DNA of 64,000 nt from an uncultured Bacteroidota bacterium (GCA_946186925.1 CAMHPA010000006.1:1-64000), one strand, 5' to 3'; positions 24,950 through 33,986 are shown, counted from the stretch's first letter. Made by a program: numbers and translations. Notes: generated by a model from the sequence alone, not told the origin.

Positions 24950-27737
24950 TTTTTCCTACATTAAAAATTAGTTCCATACCGAAAAACGGATTCGTCCACT
25001 CGCGCCTTGTCCGCGCCGACGTGTTGCTAACATATTGTGGATGAACGTCGAAGATGTTGTTAACAAAGAACGACAGTTTGGTGCTGTTGAACTCTTTCGT
25101 GGCCTTGATGTTCCAGAGCATATACACGGGCTTCTCTTCTTTGGCGTAGGTGAGCGCGGTCGATTGGCGGCGCAGTTGGAACCACTCAATCTCGGCGTTC
25201 GAGTTGATTTTTTCGGCCAGTTCGGGCGTAACTTCGTGAGTATCACCGTTGAAATCGATGTAAGCGTAGGGCGTTTTCTTGTAGATGCCCTCAAATCGGT
25301 CGGTGTATTGGCTTGTCTGCGTCCAGATGAACTGAAAGAAATTGGTGAAAATCAGGCCGAAACGCGGAATGTGCGTGTTCAGCCACACGTTGGTGTTCAG
25401 GCGCGTTTTCTTGGTTTGCGCGTCCAAATCGTAGATGCCCACATACGGGTACATATTCTGCCCGATGCGGCTGTTCGGGTAGAAATAGTCGGGCAGCGAC
25501 GAGCCGTAAACCGTGTAGTAGTAAGCCCCGTTCACCTCAATGTTGGTCTCAATGGCCTTGATTTTCGGGCTCACAACCCGATACTCAATGCCACGCTTAA
25601 CCACCTTCTCGCTGTTCATTACCTTGCCGTACGAGTTGAACTCGCTGAAAGTCTGCGCGATATAGTCGTCTTTTTCAGGACGGCGGCCGCTGATGTCGGC
25701 GTCTTCTTTCAGTTGGCTGAAAAACGGATAGGTCACGGGCATATAGAACTTGAAATACTCAAAGCCCGATTCCGACCGCTCGTAGAACGCCGTGAGCGAA
25801 ATCTCAAATCCCTTGTAATCAATGTCGTAGCCTACTTCAAACTTCTTGTTTCGGTTCTCGCGGATGTCGCGGTTTGTGCCGTCGAAAATTTTGGTGTAAG
25901 TGATTAGATGTCTGTTGTTTGGATTGTTTGTGTAGGCGTTCAGCACCCAGAAATCCTTGTAGATTTTTTCGGGATAGAGATAGTCCATTGTCGGCAGTTT
26001 GTTCTCAATTCCGAACCCGAAGCGCAAAGTGTGTTTCAGCATCTCACCAATTGTGTATGAAGCATTTAGGCGTGGTTCGCACAGCAGTTTGCCGTTCAGC
26101 GCGTAGCCGCTTTCAAGATTGAACATTTGCGAGAAGCGATAGCCAAAATCCACTTTAGCCGTCTGATTTTCAGTCGGTTTCAGCGTCCACCTGCTCTGAA
26201 CGTAAGCCGCGCCCGTCTCAATGGCGGGAATGTCGTAGTTTTTGCGCGGCCGCATATACGAGTTGTCCGACGGAAACGGCGGAAGTTTCTCATTTTCAAT
26301 CACTGCGCCTTCGCCACGGTTCTTTGTCGCCGTAAAATCGGCACCATACTCAATGTTCAGGTTGAGCCGCGGCGCAATCTCAAAACGGCTGTTCAGGTTC
26401 AGTTGCGCGTAGAAATTCAGCGGAATGTTTTCGATGTAAAAGTCACTGTAATACATAGTTGGCAGGTAGTAGCCTTCGTGCTCGCCTTCGCTGTACGAGA
26501 GCGGCATACTCTTCGGGTTGCCCGTGATGACGCAGTAGTGGCGGTCAATCACGTCGCTCACGCGGCTGAACGACGCCACCAGTTCGGCCGTCTCAATCCA
26601 GGCCGCGCCCGTGTTCAGTTTCGCCTTGAGCATAAGGTCGGTTTTGTTGTAGTCGGCCTTGTAGGTCTCGTTGTACTCGTAGGTCAGTTCGTCCTTCTTC
26701 ATTTTGTTGGCCGAAATGGTCTGCGCAAGTTTGAAATCGATGTCGATGCTGCGGCTTAACCCAATGGTAATCTTATTGTTATAATACGCCTGCGCGGTGA
26801 TGCGGGTGAATTTTTCCATTTCTTCGCGGATGTCGTCGCACGAGTGCAGATAATCGGCGCCAATGTGCAGTGCGCCAGCCTTTTCGCCGAGCGAGAAGCC
26901 CTTTCCAGCGTAGAATAGTTTGTTCTTCAAATCGATTTTGGCCCTGACGCGCAGCGGCGACACGCCGTACTTCGATTTCACCTGAATCTGCCCAGCCGAG
27001 ATGTTGCCGTACTTCGACGACGAGATGCCGCGGTTCACTTCAACGCTCTGAATGTGGTCGGTGCTGATGTAGCGCATATCGGTGCCAGAGTTGATGCCCG
27101 TGCGTTCCTTCACCTGACTGTCGCCGCCGCCCGAGTAACTGTTCTGCGTGATGCCCACCATTTGCACCCGCACGCCGTCCGACGTCTGCGGCACACCGTC
27201 GGCCGTGACGCCCATTCCGAGCGACGAGTTTTGGTCCGTGCCCACCTGACGGTTGCTGTTCAGGTTGAAGCCCGTCATTGAGTTGTCGGTGTGCAGATTG
27301 CCAGGCAACAGCACAAACAGGTCGGCAATGCTCACGGGCTGAATGTACTCAATGGCCGTCTCGCCGATTTCCAACTTGTCGGCCTTGTGGCGGCGCGCCA
27401 TAACTTCAACGTCGGCAATGCGGAAGGTGGCCGTGGGCATAGTCACCGCCAGGCTCACGTCGTGGTCGGTAACGCTCACAGTCAGCACTTTATCAACCAA
27501 TCCCATTCGGCGGAAAAGGATTTTGTGCGTCCCCACAGGCACGCGCCGCAGGGTGAACCGCCCGTTCTCGTCGGCCAAAGCCGCAATCTGCAAATCTTCG
27601 ATTGCCACGGTGGCGAATCCCGCGTAGCCGTCGTCGGTTGTAATCACGCCGCCAACGTTGAAAGTGCTCTGCGCCAAAGCCGTCGTCGCAATCAACAGAC
27701 TGAAAAACAGAATTATAACGTATCTCATTTTATTCAA
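24936..27737 (-). CDS. TonB-dependent receptor with carboxypeptidase-like domain
   Basis: 933 residues. Signal peptide MNKMRYVIILFFSLLIATTALA; a carboxypeptidase-regulatory-like domain at about 27-110 (VGGVITTDDGYAGFATVAIEDLQ ... DENGRFTLRRVPVGTHKI); a plug near 130-250 (IADLFVLLPGN; STDHIQSVEVNRGISSSKYGNISAGQIQVKSK); then a large barrel ending ELIFNVGKNVTK. It lacks a SusD partner, so it is not a polysaccharide-type pair but resembles siderophore, haem or metal receptors. It sits between DUF4876 and DUF6850 genes. A hairpin at 27741-27777 ends 4 bases before its start codon. Confidence 0.88.
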   Translation of the reverse strand: MNKMRYVIILFFSLLIATTALAQSTFNVGGVITTDDGYAGFATVAIEDLQIAALADENGRFTLRRVPVGTHKILFRRMGLVDKVLTVSVTDHDVSLAVTMPTATFRIADVEVMARRHKADKLEIGETAIEYIQPVSIADLFVLLPGNLHTDNSMTGFNLNSNRQVGTDQNSSLGMGVTADGVPQTSDGVRVQMVGITQNSYSGGGDSQVKERTGINSGTDMRYISTDHIQSVEVNRGISSSKYGNISAGQIQVKSKYGVSPLRVRAKIDLKNKLFYAGKGFSLGEKAGALHIGADYLHSCDDIREEMEKFTRITAQAYYNNKITIGLSRSIDIDFKLAQTISANKMKKDELTYEYNETYKADYNKTDLMLKAKLNTGAAWIETAELVASFSRVSDVIDRHYCVITGNPKSMPLSYSEGEHEGYYLPTMYYSDFYIENIPLNFYAQLNLNSRFEIAPRLNLNIEYGADFTATKNRGEGAVIENEKLPPFPSDNSYMRPRKNYDIPAIETGAAYVQSRWTLKPTENQTAKVDFGYRFSQMFNLESGYALNGKLLCEPRLNASYTIGEMLKHTLRFGFGIENKLPTMDYLYPEKIYKDFWVLNAYTNNPNNRHLITYTKIFDGTNRDIRENRNKKFEVGYDIDYKGFEISLTAFYERSESGFEYFKFYMPVTYPFFSQLKEDADISGRRPEKDDYIAQTFSEFNSYGKVMNSEKVVKRGIEYRVVSPKIKAIETNIEVNGAYYYTVYGSSLPDYFYPNSRIGQNMYPYVGIYDLDAQTKKTRLNTNVWLNTHIPRFGLIFTNFFQFIWTQTSQYTDRFEGIYKKTPYAYIDFNGDTHEVTPELAEKINSNAEIEWFQLRRQSTALTYAKEEKPVYMLWNIKATKEFNSTKLSFFVNNIFDVHPQYVSNTSARTRREWTNPFFGMELIFNVGKNVTK

Positions 27738-27740
27738 TTA

Positions 27741-27777
27741 AAAATCCGCAGAGAGATTTCGGCCCCCCGCGGATTTT
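27741..27777 (-). terminator. Intercistronic terminator-like hairpin before the TonB receptor
   Basis: AAAATCCGC (27741-27749) and GCGGATTTT (27769-27777) make a 9-bp stem; on the minus strand it is followed by TTTTTAATTG and the receptor ATG at 27737. It could lower expression of the downstream barrel genes relative to DUF4876, or mask the ribosome site. Confidence 0.6.
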
Positions 27778-27799
27778 CCCTATCTATCTGAAAAGAACT

Positions 27800-29134
27800 T
27801 TACCTGTTTCGCCAACCTGCGGAATAGTCTGCATAATCCTTATGCGGCACCAATTGCTCGCAGTCTTCGGTCGAGTTGTTTGTGTCGGCATAGCCGTCTT
27901 TGTCGCTTCCCTTGCGTTTTACAAGAATGCCGCTGTGGCAGCCCTTCACAAGTTGTTTGCCGCGGTCAACCGTCTGCGGAAGCGGGTTTGTCACAATGTC
28001 CGACGGAATGTGGCCCGTGGTGATACCGTCGAGTATTTTGTCGGCGGCCACCGAAAGCATTTGAATTTCAACGTTATTGCCTTCCTTGTCGGCAACGGTT
28101 GCGGTTGAAGTGTTGGCCTTGAAGAAGGCGTCGAGAGCGGCCTGCGTGCCGTTTTCGAGTTTGAAAATGAACGGGCAGTAGAAGCCGCGCGGGTGCTGAT
28201 AGAAGCCGCCAATGCCGCCGTAGTCGTTTTCGGCAGGATAGATTTCCAAAACATTGGGAACTTCAGGATTGTCAACGTCGCTTGTGTAAACCTGCGGGTC
28301 GTAGATTTCAAAATCGGCGCCCGTCAGATTTATGGCGTTCTCGTAGGTGTAATCGACCCAAGTGGTGTCGTAGCGCACGTTGTCGCCGCTGCCAATGGTG
28401 TCAACCTTGTCAACGTAGCGGTTTTCGGTTGCGGTGTGGTTAATGGCCGTGAAGGCGATAACAAGTTTGTCGTGCGGCTTCACGGGCACGTCGTATCCCG
28501 AGCCTGGAATGACAATCACGCCGTGGACAGGCACCTTGCCCGCGTTGTAATACTCGTCGTACCAACTCTCTTTCTCGGTGCACGAAGCCTGCATTGTGCA
28601 ACCAACTGCCAATCCGTCGGCGTAGAGCACGTTGCTGGTCGGGTTGTAAAGCACCATATACTGGTCGGGGTGCATCATTCGGCCCGCGTTGCGCTCGCCG
28701 TTGAAGAAGATTTCAGAGAAAATAAACTGATAATCAGCCGAGTTGGCGGCCGTTGTAATCAGTTTCACGCTGATTTCGTCGTCGCCCTTGACGGTGACAT
28801 TCTCGCTGCGAAGGAAGATTGTCTTGCCTTCGGCCGATTTCTCAAGGCTGAAGTCGTAAACGCCCACTGGCAGTTTGATTGCGATTTTTCCGTTGCCGTT
28901 GGCGTCAAAATCGTTTTTGCTGACGGTGAAGGTGTAGGTGTCCTTCGATTCGGTTGCAATGGCCGTGAGCACGGCGCCGTCAATCTCATCGGCCGAAATT
29001 GAGCCCGCAACGTCGCAAATCACACTAACTGTGGCTTTTACATCGTTGTCATCGTCATCGTCGCAAGCGGTGAACATTGCGCTACCGCCTAACATCGCCA
29101 TCGCAATGGCGAAATTTAAAACTTTCTTGTTCAT
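27800..29134 (-). CDS. DUF4876-type surface lipoprotein
   Basis: 444 residues. The signal MNKKVLNFAIAMAMLGGSAMFTAC has a lipobox at Cys24 followed by six acidic residues (DDDDDN), the export signal for surface lipoproteins in Bacteroidota. An Ig-like domain follows (residues 35-125), then the DUF4876 core starting at YQFIFSEIFFNGERNAGRMMHPDQYMVLYNPT near 133. DUF4876 proteins are commonly found next to a TonB receptor and a DUF6850 barrel, as here. It likely captures the substrate at the cell surface; the ligand is not known. Confidence 0.75.
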   Translation of the reverse strand: MNKKVLNFAIAMAMLGGSAMFTACDDDDDNDVKATVSVICDVAGSISADEIDGAVLTAIATESKDTYTFTVSKNDFDANGNGKIAIKLPVGVYDFSLEKSAEGKTIFLRSENVTVKGDDEISVKLITTAANSADYQFIFSEIFFNGERNAGRMMHPDQYMVLYNPTSNVLYADGLAVGCTMQASCTEKESWYDEYYNAGKVPVHGVIVIPGSGYDVPVKPHDKLVIAFTAINHTATENRYVDKVDTIGSGDNVRYDTTWVDYTYENAINLTGADFEIYDPQVYTSDVDNPEVPNVLEIYPAENDYGGIGGFYQHPRGFYCPFIFKLENGTQAALDAFFKANTSTATVADKEGNNVEIQMLSVAADKILDGITTGHIPSDIVTNPLPQTVDRGKQLVKGCHSGILVKRKGSDKDGYADTNNSTEDCEQLVPHKDYADYSAGWRNR

Positions 29135-29269
29135 TTTGTTTAATTTTTATTGTTTAAAAGATTGATATTCAATATTTAAGTGTCGGTTTTTCCGAGAAAC
29201 CGAAGCGCAAAGAGCACCTTTAGCGCCATTTCCGTGGCACTTCAACCGATTGGTTTTCAGATAGTTTGC

Positions 29270-29932
29270 CTATTTTTCCTTGCAGCCGTCGTGACCGCCG
29301 CAGCCGTCAGTTTGTTCGGCAGCCTGCGCCATTGCTTCGGGGTCGTTTTTCTTCTTGCAGCAGTCGGCAAATTGCTCTGCTTCAAAGTAATAGTCGGGCA
29401 CAAAGTCGGTTTTGTTGTCGGCCATCCATTGCAGTTGTTCCTGCTTGTAGGCCTTCACGCTTTCGAGTTTGGCTTTCAGCGCGTCGCAGCGTTCCTGCAG
29501 CGAAGCGTCGGTTTTCAGTTTTTCGGTTGCTTCGGCAAGCGCTTCGGCCACTTTGGCTTCGTTGCTGTCCAATGTTTCTTTGGTTATCTTGTTCATTCTC
29601 AAGTAGCCTGTAATGTTGGCGTGCTGTCCCATCAGGCATTTGTTGAACTTCTCAATCTCGCCGCCAACCAAAACGCGCATCATCACGGTTGTGTCGCGCA
29701 TATCGGTGAAAGTCAGTTTCTTACCCGAGCAGCAGACGTGCGTTACGTTGGCTTTGATTCGTATTTGCTTGTCTAAAAGGAATTTTGCCGAATCTAAAAC
29801 TGTTTTTGGCGAGTAAACGCCCGCGCAGCAGTCTTTTTTGCCGTCGGCGGTTGCCTTCGACGAGTTTCCGCCACACGCGGCAAACAGCATTGTTGCCGCA
29901 ACAATTGCACTAAAAATTGTCTTTTTCATCAT
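29270..29932 (-). CDS. Cysteine-rich lipoprotein, putative metal binder
   Basis: 220 residues. Signal MMKKTIFSAIVAATMLFAAC with a lipobox at Cys20. The mature part has cysteine pairs in DCCAGVY, HVCCSGK and DCCKKK, and the tail reads TDGCGGHDGCKEK. Residues about 45-105 (LDKQIRIKANVTHVCCSGKKLTFTDM ... MRVLVGGEIEKF) look like an OB-fold of the kind found in metal or nucleic-acid binders; residues 115-180 are helical. It is directly preceded by operator copy S2 and stands at the head of the run leading to the DUF4876 cluster. Metal binding is inferred from the cysteines. Confidence 0.6.
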   Translation of the reverse strand: MMKKTIFSAIVAATMLFAACGGNSSKATADGKKDCCAGVYSPKTVLDSAKFLLDKQIRIKANVTHVCCSGKKLTFTDMRDTTVMMRVLVGGEIEKFNKCLMGQHANITGYLRMNKITKETLDSNEAKVAEALAEATEKLKTDASLQERCDALKAKLESVKAYKQEQLQWMADNKTDFVPDYYFEAEQFADCCKKKNDPEAMAQAAEQTDGCGGHDGCKEK

Positions 29933-29959
29933 TCAAAATTTTCGTTAAAAATTATGCCG

Positions 29960-30008
29960 CAAAAGTGCAGGCTACATTTTTACTGTGAAATCCCCTATTT
30001 TGGCGATT
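29960..30008 (-). promoter_or_regulatory. Operator copy S2 plus promoter of the Cys-rich lipoprotein
   Basis: AATCCCCTATTTTGGCGATT at 29989-30008 is an imperfect copy of the palindrome. On the minus strand, 20 bases separate its end from CACTTTTG (29967-29960). The lipoprotein start follows 27 bases later. Confidence 0.65.
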
Positions 30009-30100
30009 TTCAGTTTTGTCCGATAGCCTTTTCGGGGGATTGCGGGAGCGTAAAGTGGTGGTTTACCTTGATATAAATGAATTTTTGGTGTTGAATTAAT

Positions 30101-30215
30101 CTAACCGATTCAACCCGATTTAATCCGAAACTTAATCTGTTCGAATCTGATAGAATCGGTTAGTGAAAAATAATCTGTGAAAATCTGTGTTCTCTGCGCC
30201 ATTTGTGCGAAAATT
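30101..30215 (+). repeat. Interspersed intergenic repeat, copy R2
   Basis: CTAACCGATTCAACCCGATT at the start, TAGAATCGGTTAG in the middle (an imperfect inverted repeat of the start), then AAATCTGTGTTCTCTGCG and CCATTTGTGCG. It fills most of the 377-base gap between the divergent lipoprotein and TonB receptor genes. Confidence 0.7.
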
Positions 30216-30236
30216 CCTGTGTTTTTCGCCCCCAAA

Positions 30237-30285
30237 AATCCCCATTTGTGGCGATTGCGGGCAACTTTGCATAAAGGTAATTTTG
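30237..30285 (+). promoter_or_regulatory. Operator copy S3 plus promoter of the TonB/HMA operon
   Basis: AATCCCCATTTGTGGCGATT (30237-30256); its end ATTG (30254-30257) is 20 bases from TAATTTTG (30278-30285), an exact TAnnTTTG. The receptor ATG is at 30310. Confidence 0.75.
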
Positions 30286-30309
30286 CGCCGTAAAAAATTA
30301 AGCATAGGT

Positions 30310-32571
30310 ATGCGTTATTTGCTTTCAGCAGCATTGCTATTTATCAGTATATCAGCATTTCCGCAAAACGTTAGAAGTCGCGTTCTGGGCGACGACGGCG
30401 CACCTGCGGCTTTTGCCAATGTTGCCGTTCTGAACCCCGACTCGAGCCTTGTGGCGGGCACTTCGGCCGACGCCGACGGATTCTTCATCATTGCCGTCCC
30501 GAACCGAAAATTCACGCTGGCTGTTTCGTGCGTGGGCTACGCTAAATTCAGCGCCGAATGCGACGGACGGCTGCCCGAAAACATCGTGCTTAAAAAGCAA
30601 GACATTGATTTGAAAGAAGTTGACGTGACCGCCCACACGCAAGGTCAGTACCTTTCGCGCATCGACGTCAGGCAAATGGAAAGCATCAACCGCACGGGAC
30701 TGACCAAACTGGCCTGCTGCTCGCTGAGCGAGAGTTTCGAAAATTCAGGCACCACGGGCACCACCTATTCCGACGCCATAACAGGCACGCGGCAGATTCA
30801 AATGCTCGGATTGTCAGGCATTTACGTTCAGACTTTGGCCGAGAACATTCCCGTTTTCCGCGGGCTGAACTATCTTTTCGGGTGGAATTACACGCCTGCC
30901 GCGTGGCTGAAATCGATTCAGATTAGTAAGGGCGCGGCATCGGTAACGTCTGGTTATGAGTCGGTTACGGGGCAAATCAACACTGTTTTCGCAAGCCCCG
31001 CCGAAGGCCGTCAGTTCTATGCCGACGTTTACACCGACGAATACCTAATGACTGACGCCAATTTTGTTGTAAAACAGCGAGTTGGCGGCAAATGGCGCAC
31101 GGCGCTGTTCGGCCACACAACCCAAAGCCTAATGCCCGAGAGCGCCACTCAGCGCCACGACCGCAACGGCGACGGCTTTGCCGATATGCCCAAAGTGCGC
31201 AACATCAACCTGCAAAACCGTTGGATTTATTTGGGCGACAATGGTTTGCAGTCGCGGTTTGCAGTTTCGGCGGCGACCGAAAAATGCGACGCAGGGCAAA
31301 TGGAAATGGACGGAATGCAACACGAACTCTACAAAACCCAAATCGAAAACGTTGATTTTCAGATTAGTAACAAAACAGGCTTCCCCTTCGGGCAGAAAGA
31401 CGGCCAAAGCGTGGGGCTGATAAACAGCCTGTCGTACCACAAAACCGACGCCGAGTTTGGCCGTAAATCGCTCTACGCCACCGAGTTGTACTACTACGGC
31501 AACCTAATTTTCAACTCACATATCGGCAACGAAAACCACAAATATGCGGCGGGGGTGTCCTACATTTTCGACGGCCTGACAAACCGCTTTGCCGACCGTC
31601 TGCCCAAAAACCTGACGCCCGAAACCGATTTCGACAAAAAAGAGCACTCGGCGGGCGCGTTTGCCGAATACTCCAATTATTCGGTTGACAATCTGATAAT
31701 TAGCGCAGGCTTGCGAGCCGATTATAACAGCCGCTACCATTGGCTGCTGACACCGCGTTTCAACGTGAAATATTCGCCGACCGACATTCTCACAATCCGC
31801 GCAAGCGCAGGCCGCGGCTATCGTTCGGCCAATCCGCTCAGCGAGAATTTGGGGCTTTTCTCAACTTCGCGCAAATTCCACACCGACCAACTGCAACTGC
31901 TTGATATTGAAGCCGCTTGGAACTACGGCGCCAACCTGATTCTGACCGTTCCAACGCAGCGCGACAACATTGTGCTGAATATCGACTTCTATCGGACTGA
32001 TTTTCAGAGCCGAACCATCTGCGACATCGAGCGCGACCGCCACGCCGTGTTTTTCTACAATCTCGGCGGAAAATCGCACGCCTACGCGGCTCAGGCCGAT
32101 TTGTCGGCAACGCTTTTCAAGGGCTTGACCTTCTACTCGGCGTTCCGCTACAACATTCAGCACATCAGTTACACGCAAAATGCTGAAAACCATACGGTTG
32201 AGTCGCCGCTTGTCAATCGGTTCAAGTCGCTCGTGAACGTGAGTTACGCCACCAATATGCGCAAATGGATTTTCGACGCCACCGTGCAACTCAACGGCAA
32301 ATGCCGCCTGCCAAATATGGACGGATATGCTAAAACCGAAAGATATTCAAATACTTACACAATCCTGTTCGCGCAGATTACAAAGCGTTTCAAGTTTGTT
32401 GAGATATACGTCGGGGCGGAAAACCTGACCGATTATCGGCAAAAGAATCCGATTATCGCGCCCGACGCACCGTTTGGCGACGATTTCGACGCGTCGATTG
32501 TTTATGCGCCTGTTGTGGGACGGAAAATCTACGCGGGCGCGCGGTTCAATTTCGGGAAATATATGGATTAA
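30310..32571 (+). CDS. TonB-dependent receptor paired with an HMA protein
   Basis: 753 residues from the ATG at 30310, which gives a proper signal peptide (MRYLLSAALLFISISAFPQN) just behind the promoter. A carboxypeptidase-like domain (residues 22-100; GDDGAPAAFANVAVLNPDSS) is followed by the plug (residues 110-220; FENSGTTGTTYSDAITGTRQ, SIQISKGAASVTSGYESVTGQIN) and a barrel ending VVGRKIYAGARFNFGKYMD. Receptors with this plug sequence are typically followed, as here, by a small heavy-metal-associated (HMA) protein and are thought to handle copper or another metal. There is no SusD gene. Confidence 0.88.
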   Translation: MRYLLSAALLFISISAFPQNVRSRVLGDDGAPAAFANVAVLNPDSSLVAGTSADADGFFIIAVPNRKFTLAVSCVGYAKFSAECDGRLPENIVLKKQDIDLKEVDVTAHTQGQYLSRIDVRQMESINRTGLTKLACCSLSESFENSGTTGTTYSDAITGTRQIQMLGLSGIYVQTLAENIPVFRGLNYLFGWNYTPAAWLKSIQISKGAASVTSGYESVTGQINTVFASPAEGRQFYADVYTDEYLMTDANFVVKQRVGGKWRTALFGHTTQSLMPESATQRHDRNGDGFADMPKVRNINLQNRWIYLGDNGLQSRFAVSAATEKCDAGQMEMDGMQHELYKTQIENVDFQISNKTGFPFGQKDGQSVGLINSLSYHKTDAEFGRKSLYATELYYYGNLIFNSHIGNENHKYAAGVSYIFDGLTNRFADRLPKNLTPETDFDKKEHSAGAFAEYSNYSVDNLIISAGLRADYNSRYHWLLTPRFNVKYSPTDILTIRASAGRGYRSANPLSENLGLFSTSRKFHTDQLQLLDIEAAWNYGANLILTVPTQRDNIVLNIDFYRTDFQSRTICDIERDRHAVFFYNLGGKSHAYAAQADLSATLFKGLTFYSAFRYNIQHISYTQNAENHTVESPLVNRFKSLVNVSYATNMRKWIFDATVQLNGKCRLPNMDGYAKTERYSNTYTILFAQITKRFKFVEIYVGAENLTDYRQKNPIIAPDAPFGDDFDASIVYAPVVGRKIYAGARFNFGKYMD

Positions 32572-32592
32572 CTAATTTTAATACAATTATTT

Positions 32593-32898
32593 ATGAAAAC
32601 ACGCAATTTGATTCTGACGGCAGCGGCAGCCTTCTGCCTTGCAGCACCCGCCAAAGCGCAGGAAGCGAAAAAGAATGTATCGGACACGGTAACATTCACA
32701 GTATCAATGCACTGCGAGAACTGCAAAAAGAAAGTTGAGAACACAATGCAGTTTGAGAAAGGGGTTAAAGACCTGAATGTCAGCCTTGCAGACAAGACGG
32801 TGACCATTGTTTACGACTCGCGCAAAACCACGTCGGCGGCCCTGAAGGAATCGCTCGAGAAACTCAACTACACGGTTGAAGAGAAGGCGCGGAAGTAG
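32593..32898 (+). CDS. Periplasmic HMA-domain metal-binding protein
   Basis: 101 residues: signal peptide MKTRNLILTAAAAFCLAAPAKA followed by one HMA domain. The metal-binding motif is MHCENC (Cys40 and Cys43 approximately), in VSMHCENCKKKVENTMQFEKGV, with the usual C-terminal strand LEKLNYTVEE. HMA domains bind Cu(I) or related soft metals. It starts 21 bases after the TonB receptor and is followed by a strong terminator, so the two form an operon; the metal imported or exported is not proven. Confidence 0.85.
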   Translation: MKTRNLILTAAAAFCLAAPAKAQEAKKNVSDTVTFTVSMHCENCKKKVENTMQFEKGVKDLNVSLADKTVTIVYDSRKTTSAALKESLEKLNYTVEEKARK

Positions 32899-32914
32899 TC
32901 TGCGTGCTATGCGT

Positions 32915-32950
32915 AAAAAGCCGTCAATGAACAACTTTGGCGGCTTTTTT
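32915..32950 (+). terminator. Terminator of the TonB/HMA operon
   Basis: AAAAAGCCG (32915-32923) pairs with CGGCTTTTT (32941-32949) with a T run; it may also stop the converging aldo/keto reductase transcript. Confidence 0.8.
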
Positions 32951-32960
32951 GCCTTACGGC

Positions 32961-33908
32961 CTATCGTTTCCGCACCGCAAATCGGAACACATCGGCGCCC
33001 AGAATTGTGACGTTCAGTCGGTCGGCTTCGGCTTCCAACATTTTGATTTCCGCATCCGAAAGTTTCACATTCACAGCATTATACAACTGCTCAACCTGAT
33101 AGGCTTTGCGACAGCCGCATATCGGCACAATGCCCTTGCTTGAGCAGAACGACATTGCAACCTGCGGAATGCTGATATTGTGTTGATTGCCAACGCTTTC
33201 CATCAGTTCGTAAAGCGGTTTGAGTTTCTTCTTTTTCCGATTGAAAATCAGTTTCATAACCGATTTTTTCGACTTCGATTTCGGATTGGTCAGCATTCCT
33301 TCTTCAAGAACGGCCCACGCCCAAAAACTGATTCCGTTCTCGCGGCACCAATCGACAAGACCGTTGCGTTCCCAGTCGCGGCACAGAAGGCAGTAGTGGT
33401 TCTGCACGCCGTAGAGCGGGATTCCCGACGCGTCGAGAATGGATTTCGCCAGGCGGCACTCGTCGAGCGTGAAATTTGAAACGCCAATGTGGCGGATTTT
33501 GCCATCGTGGTATAAATCAATTATTTCCGACAAATTTTCGCAAATATCATTCGGCAGGTGAAGCCAGTAAATGTCAACGTAACTGCGCCCGAAGTCGGCC
33601 AAATCCTTCTCAAACGATTTTTTGACCTGCCCAGCCTTGTAACGCGCTGTGGGTGTGAATTTTGACGAAATGAGCACATCGCCACAGCCGAATCGGCCAA
33701 TCATTTTCTGCGCCTGTCCGAAACCGTAATCTTGTGCTAAATCGAAGACTGCCAAACCTTTAGCCCGCGCGCTGTCAAACGCTTCCTTAATGACGGACTC
33801 ATCGACGCTCTCGCCGCGCAGCAATTTGCCGTACAGACTTCCGCCCCACGAATTTGTGCCAACCACACATTTCAGTTGGTTCAGATTGTTGTTTTCTATC
33901 TTGCTCAT
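32961..33908 (-). CDS. Aldo/keto reductase
   Basis: 315 residues, TIM-barrel NADPH-dependent carbonyl reductase. The catalytic tetrad is visible: Asp and Tyr in VFDLAQDYGFG (near residues 56-62), Lys in LISSKFTP (near 84) and His in IYWLHLPND (near 118). IRHIGVSNFTLDE near 140 is also typical. The substrate is unknown. The ATG at 33908 is 26 bases from the -7 box TATTTTTG and an upstream TTGCAAC operator shared with two methyltransferase genes, so it probably belongs to a stress or detoxification regulon. Confidence 0.9.
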   Translation of the reverse strand: MSKIENNNLNQLKCVVGTNSWGGSLYGKLLRGESVDESVIKEAFDSARAKGLAVFDLAQDYGFGQAQKMIGRFGCGDVLISSKFTPTARYKAGQVKKSFEKDLADFGRSYVDIYWLHLPNDICENLSEIIDLYHDGKIRHIGVSNFTLDECRLAKSILDASGIPLYGVQNHYCLLCRDWERNGLVDWCRENGISFWAWAVLEEGMLTNPKSKSKKSVMKLIFNRKKKKLKPLYELMESVGNQHNISIPQVAMSFCSSKGIVPICGCRKAYQVEQLYNAVNVKLSDAEIKMLEAEADRLNVTILGADVFRFAVRKR

Positions 33909-33934
33909 TGTTTGTTAGTTTTAAATTTTTAGCA

Positions 33935-33986
33935 CAAAAATATGGCGCCGATTCTGCAACCAGGTTGCAAAGTTTCGGCGCCATAT
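33935..33986 (-). promoter_or_regulatory. Operator-promoter module A (aldo/keto reductase)
   Basis: Minus strand: TTTGCAAC-CTG-GTTGCA (33971-33955), 12 bases, then TATTTTTG (33942-33935). The dyad is embedded in a larger inverted repeat with perfect 12-bp outer arms ATATGGCGCCGA (33940-33951) and TCGGCGCCATAT (33975-33986). The outer stem plus T run could also terminate the DUF4491 transcript. Confidence 0.75.
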
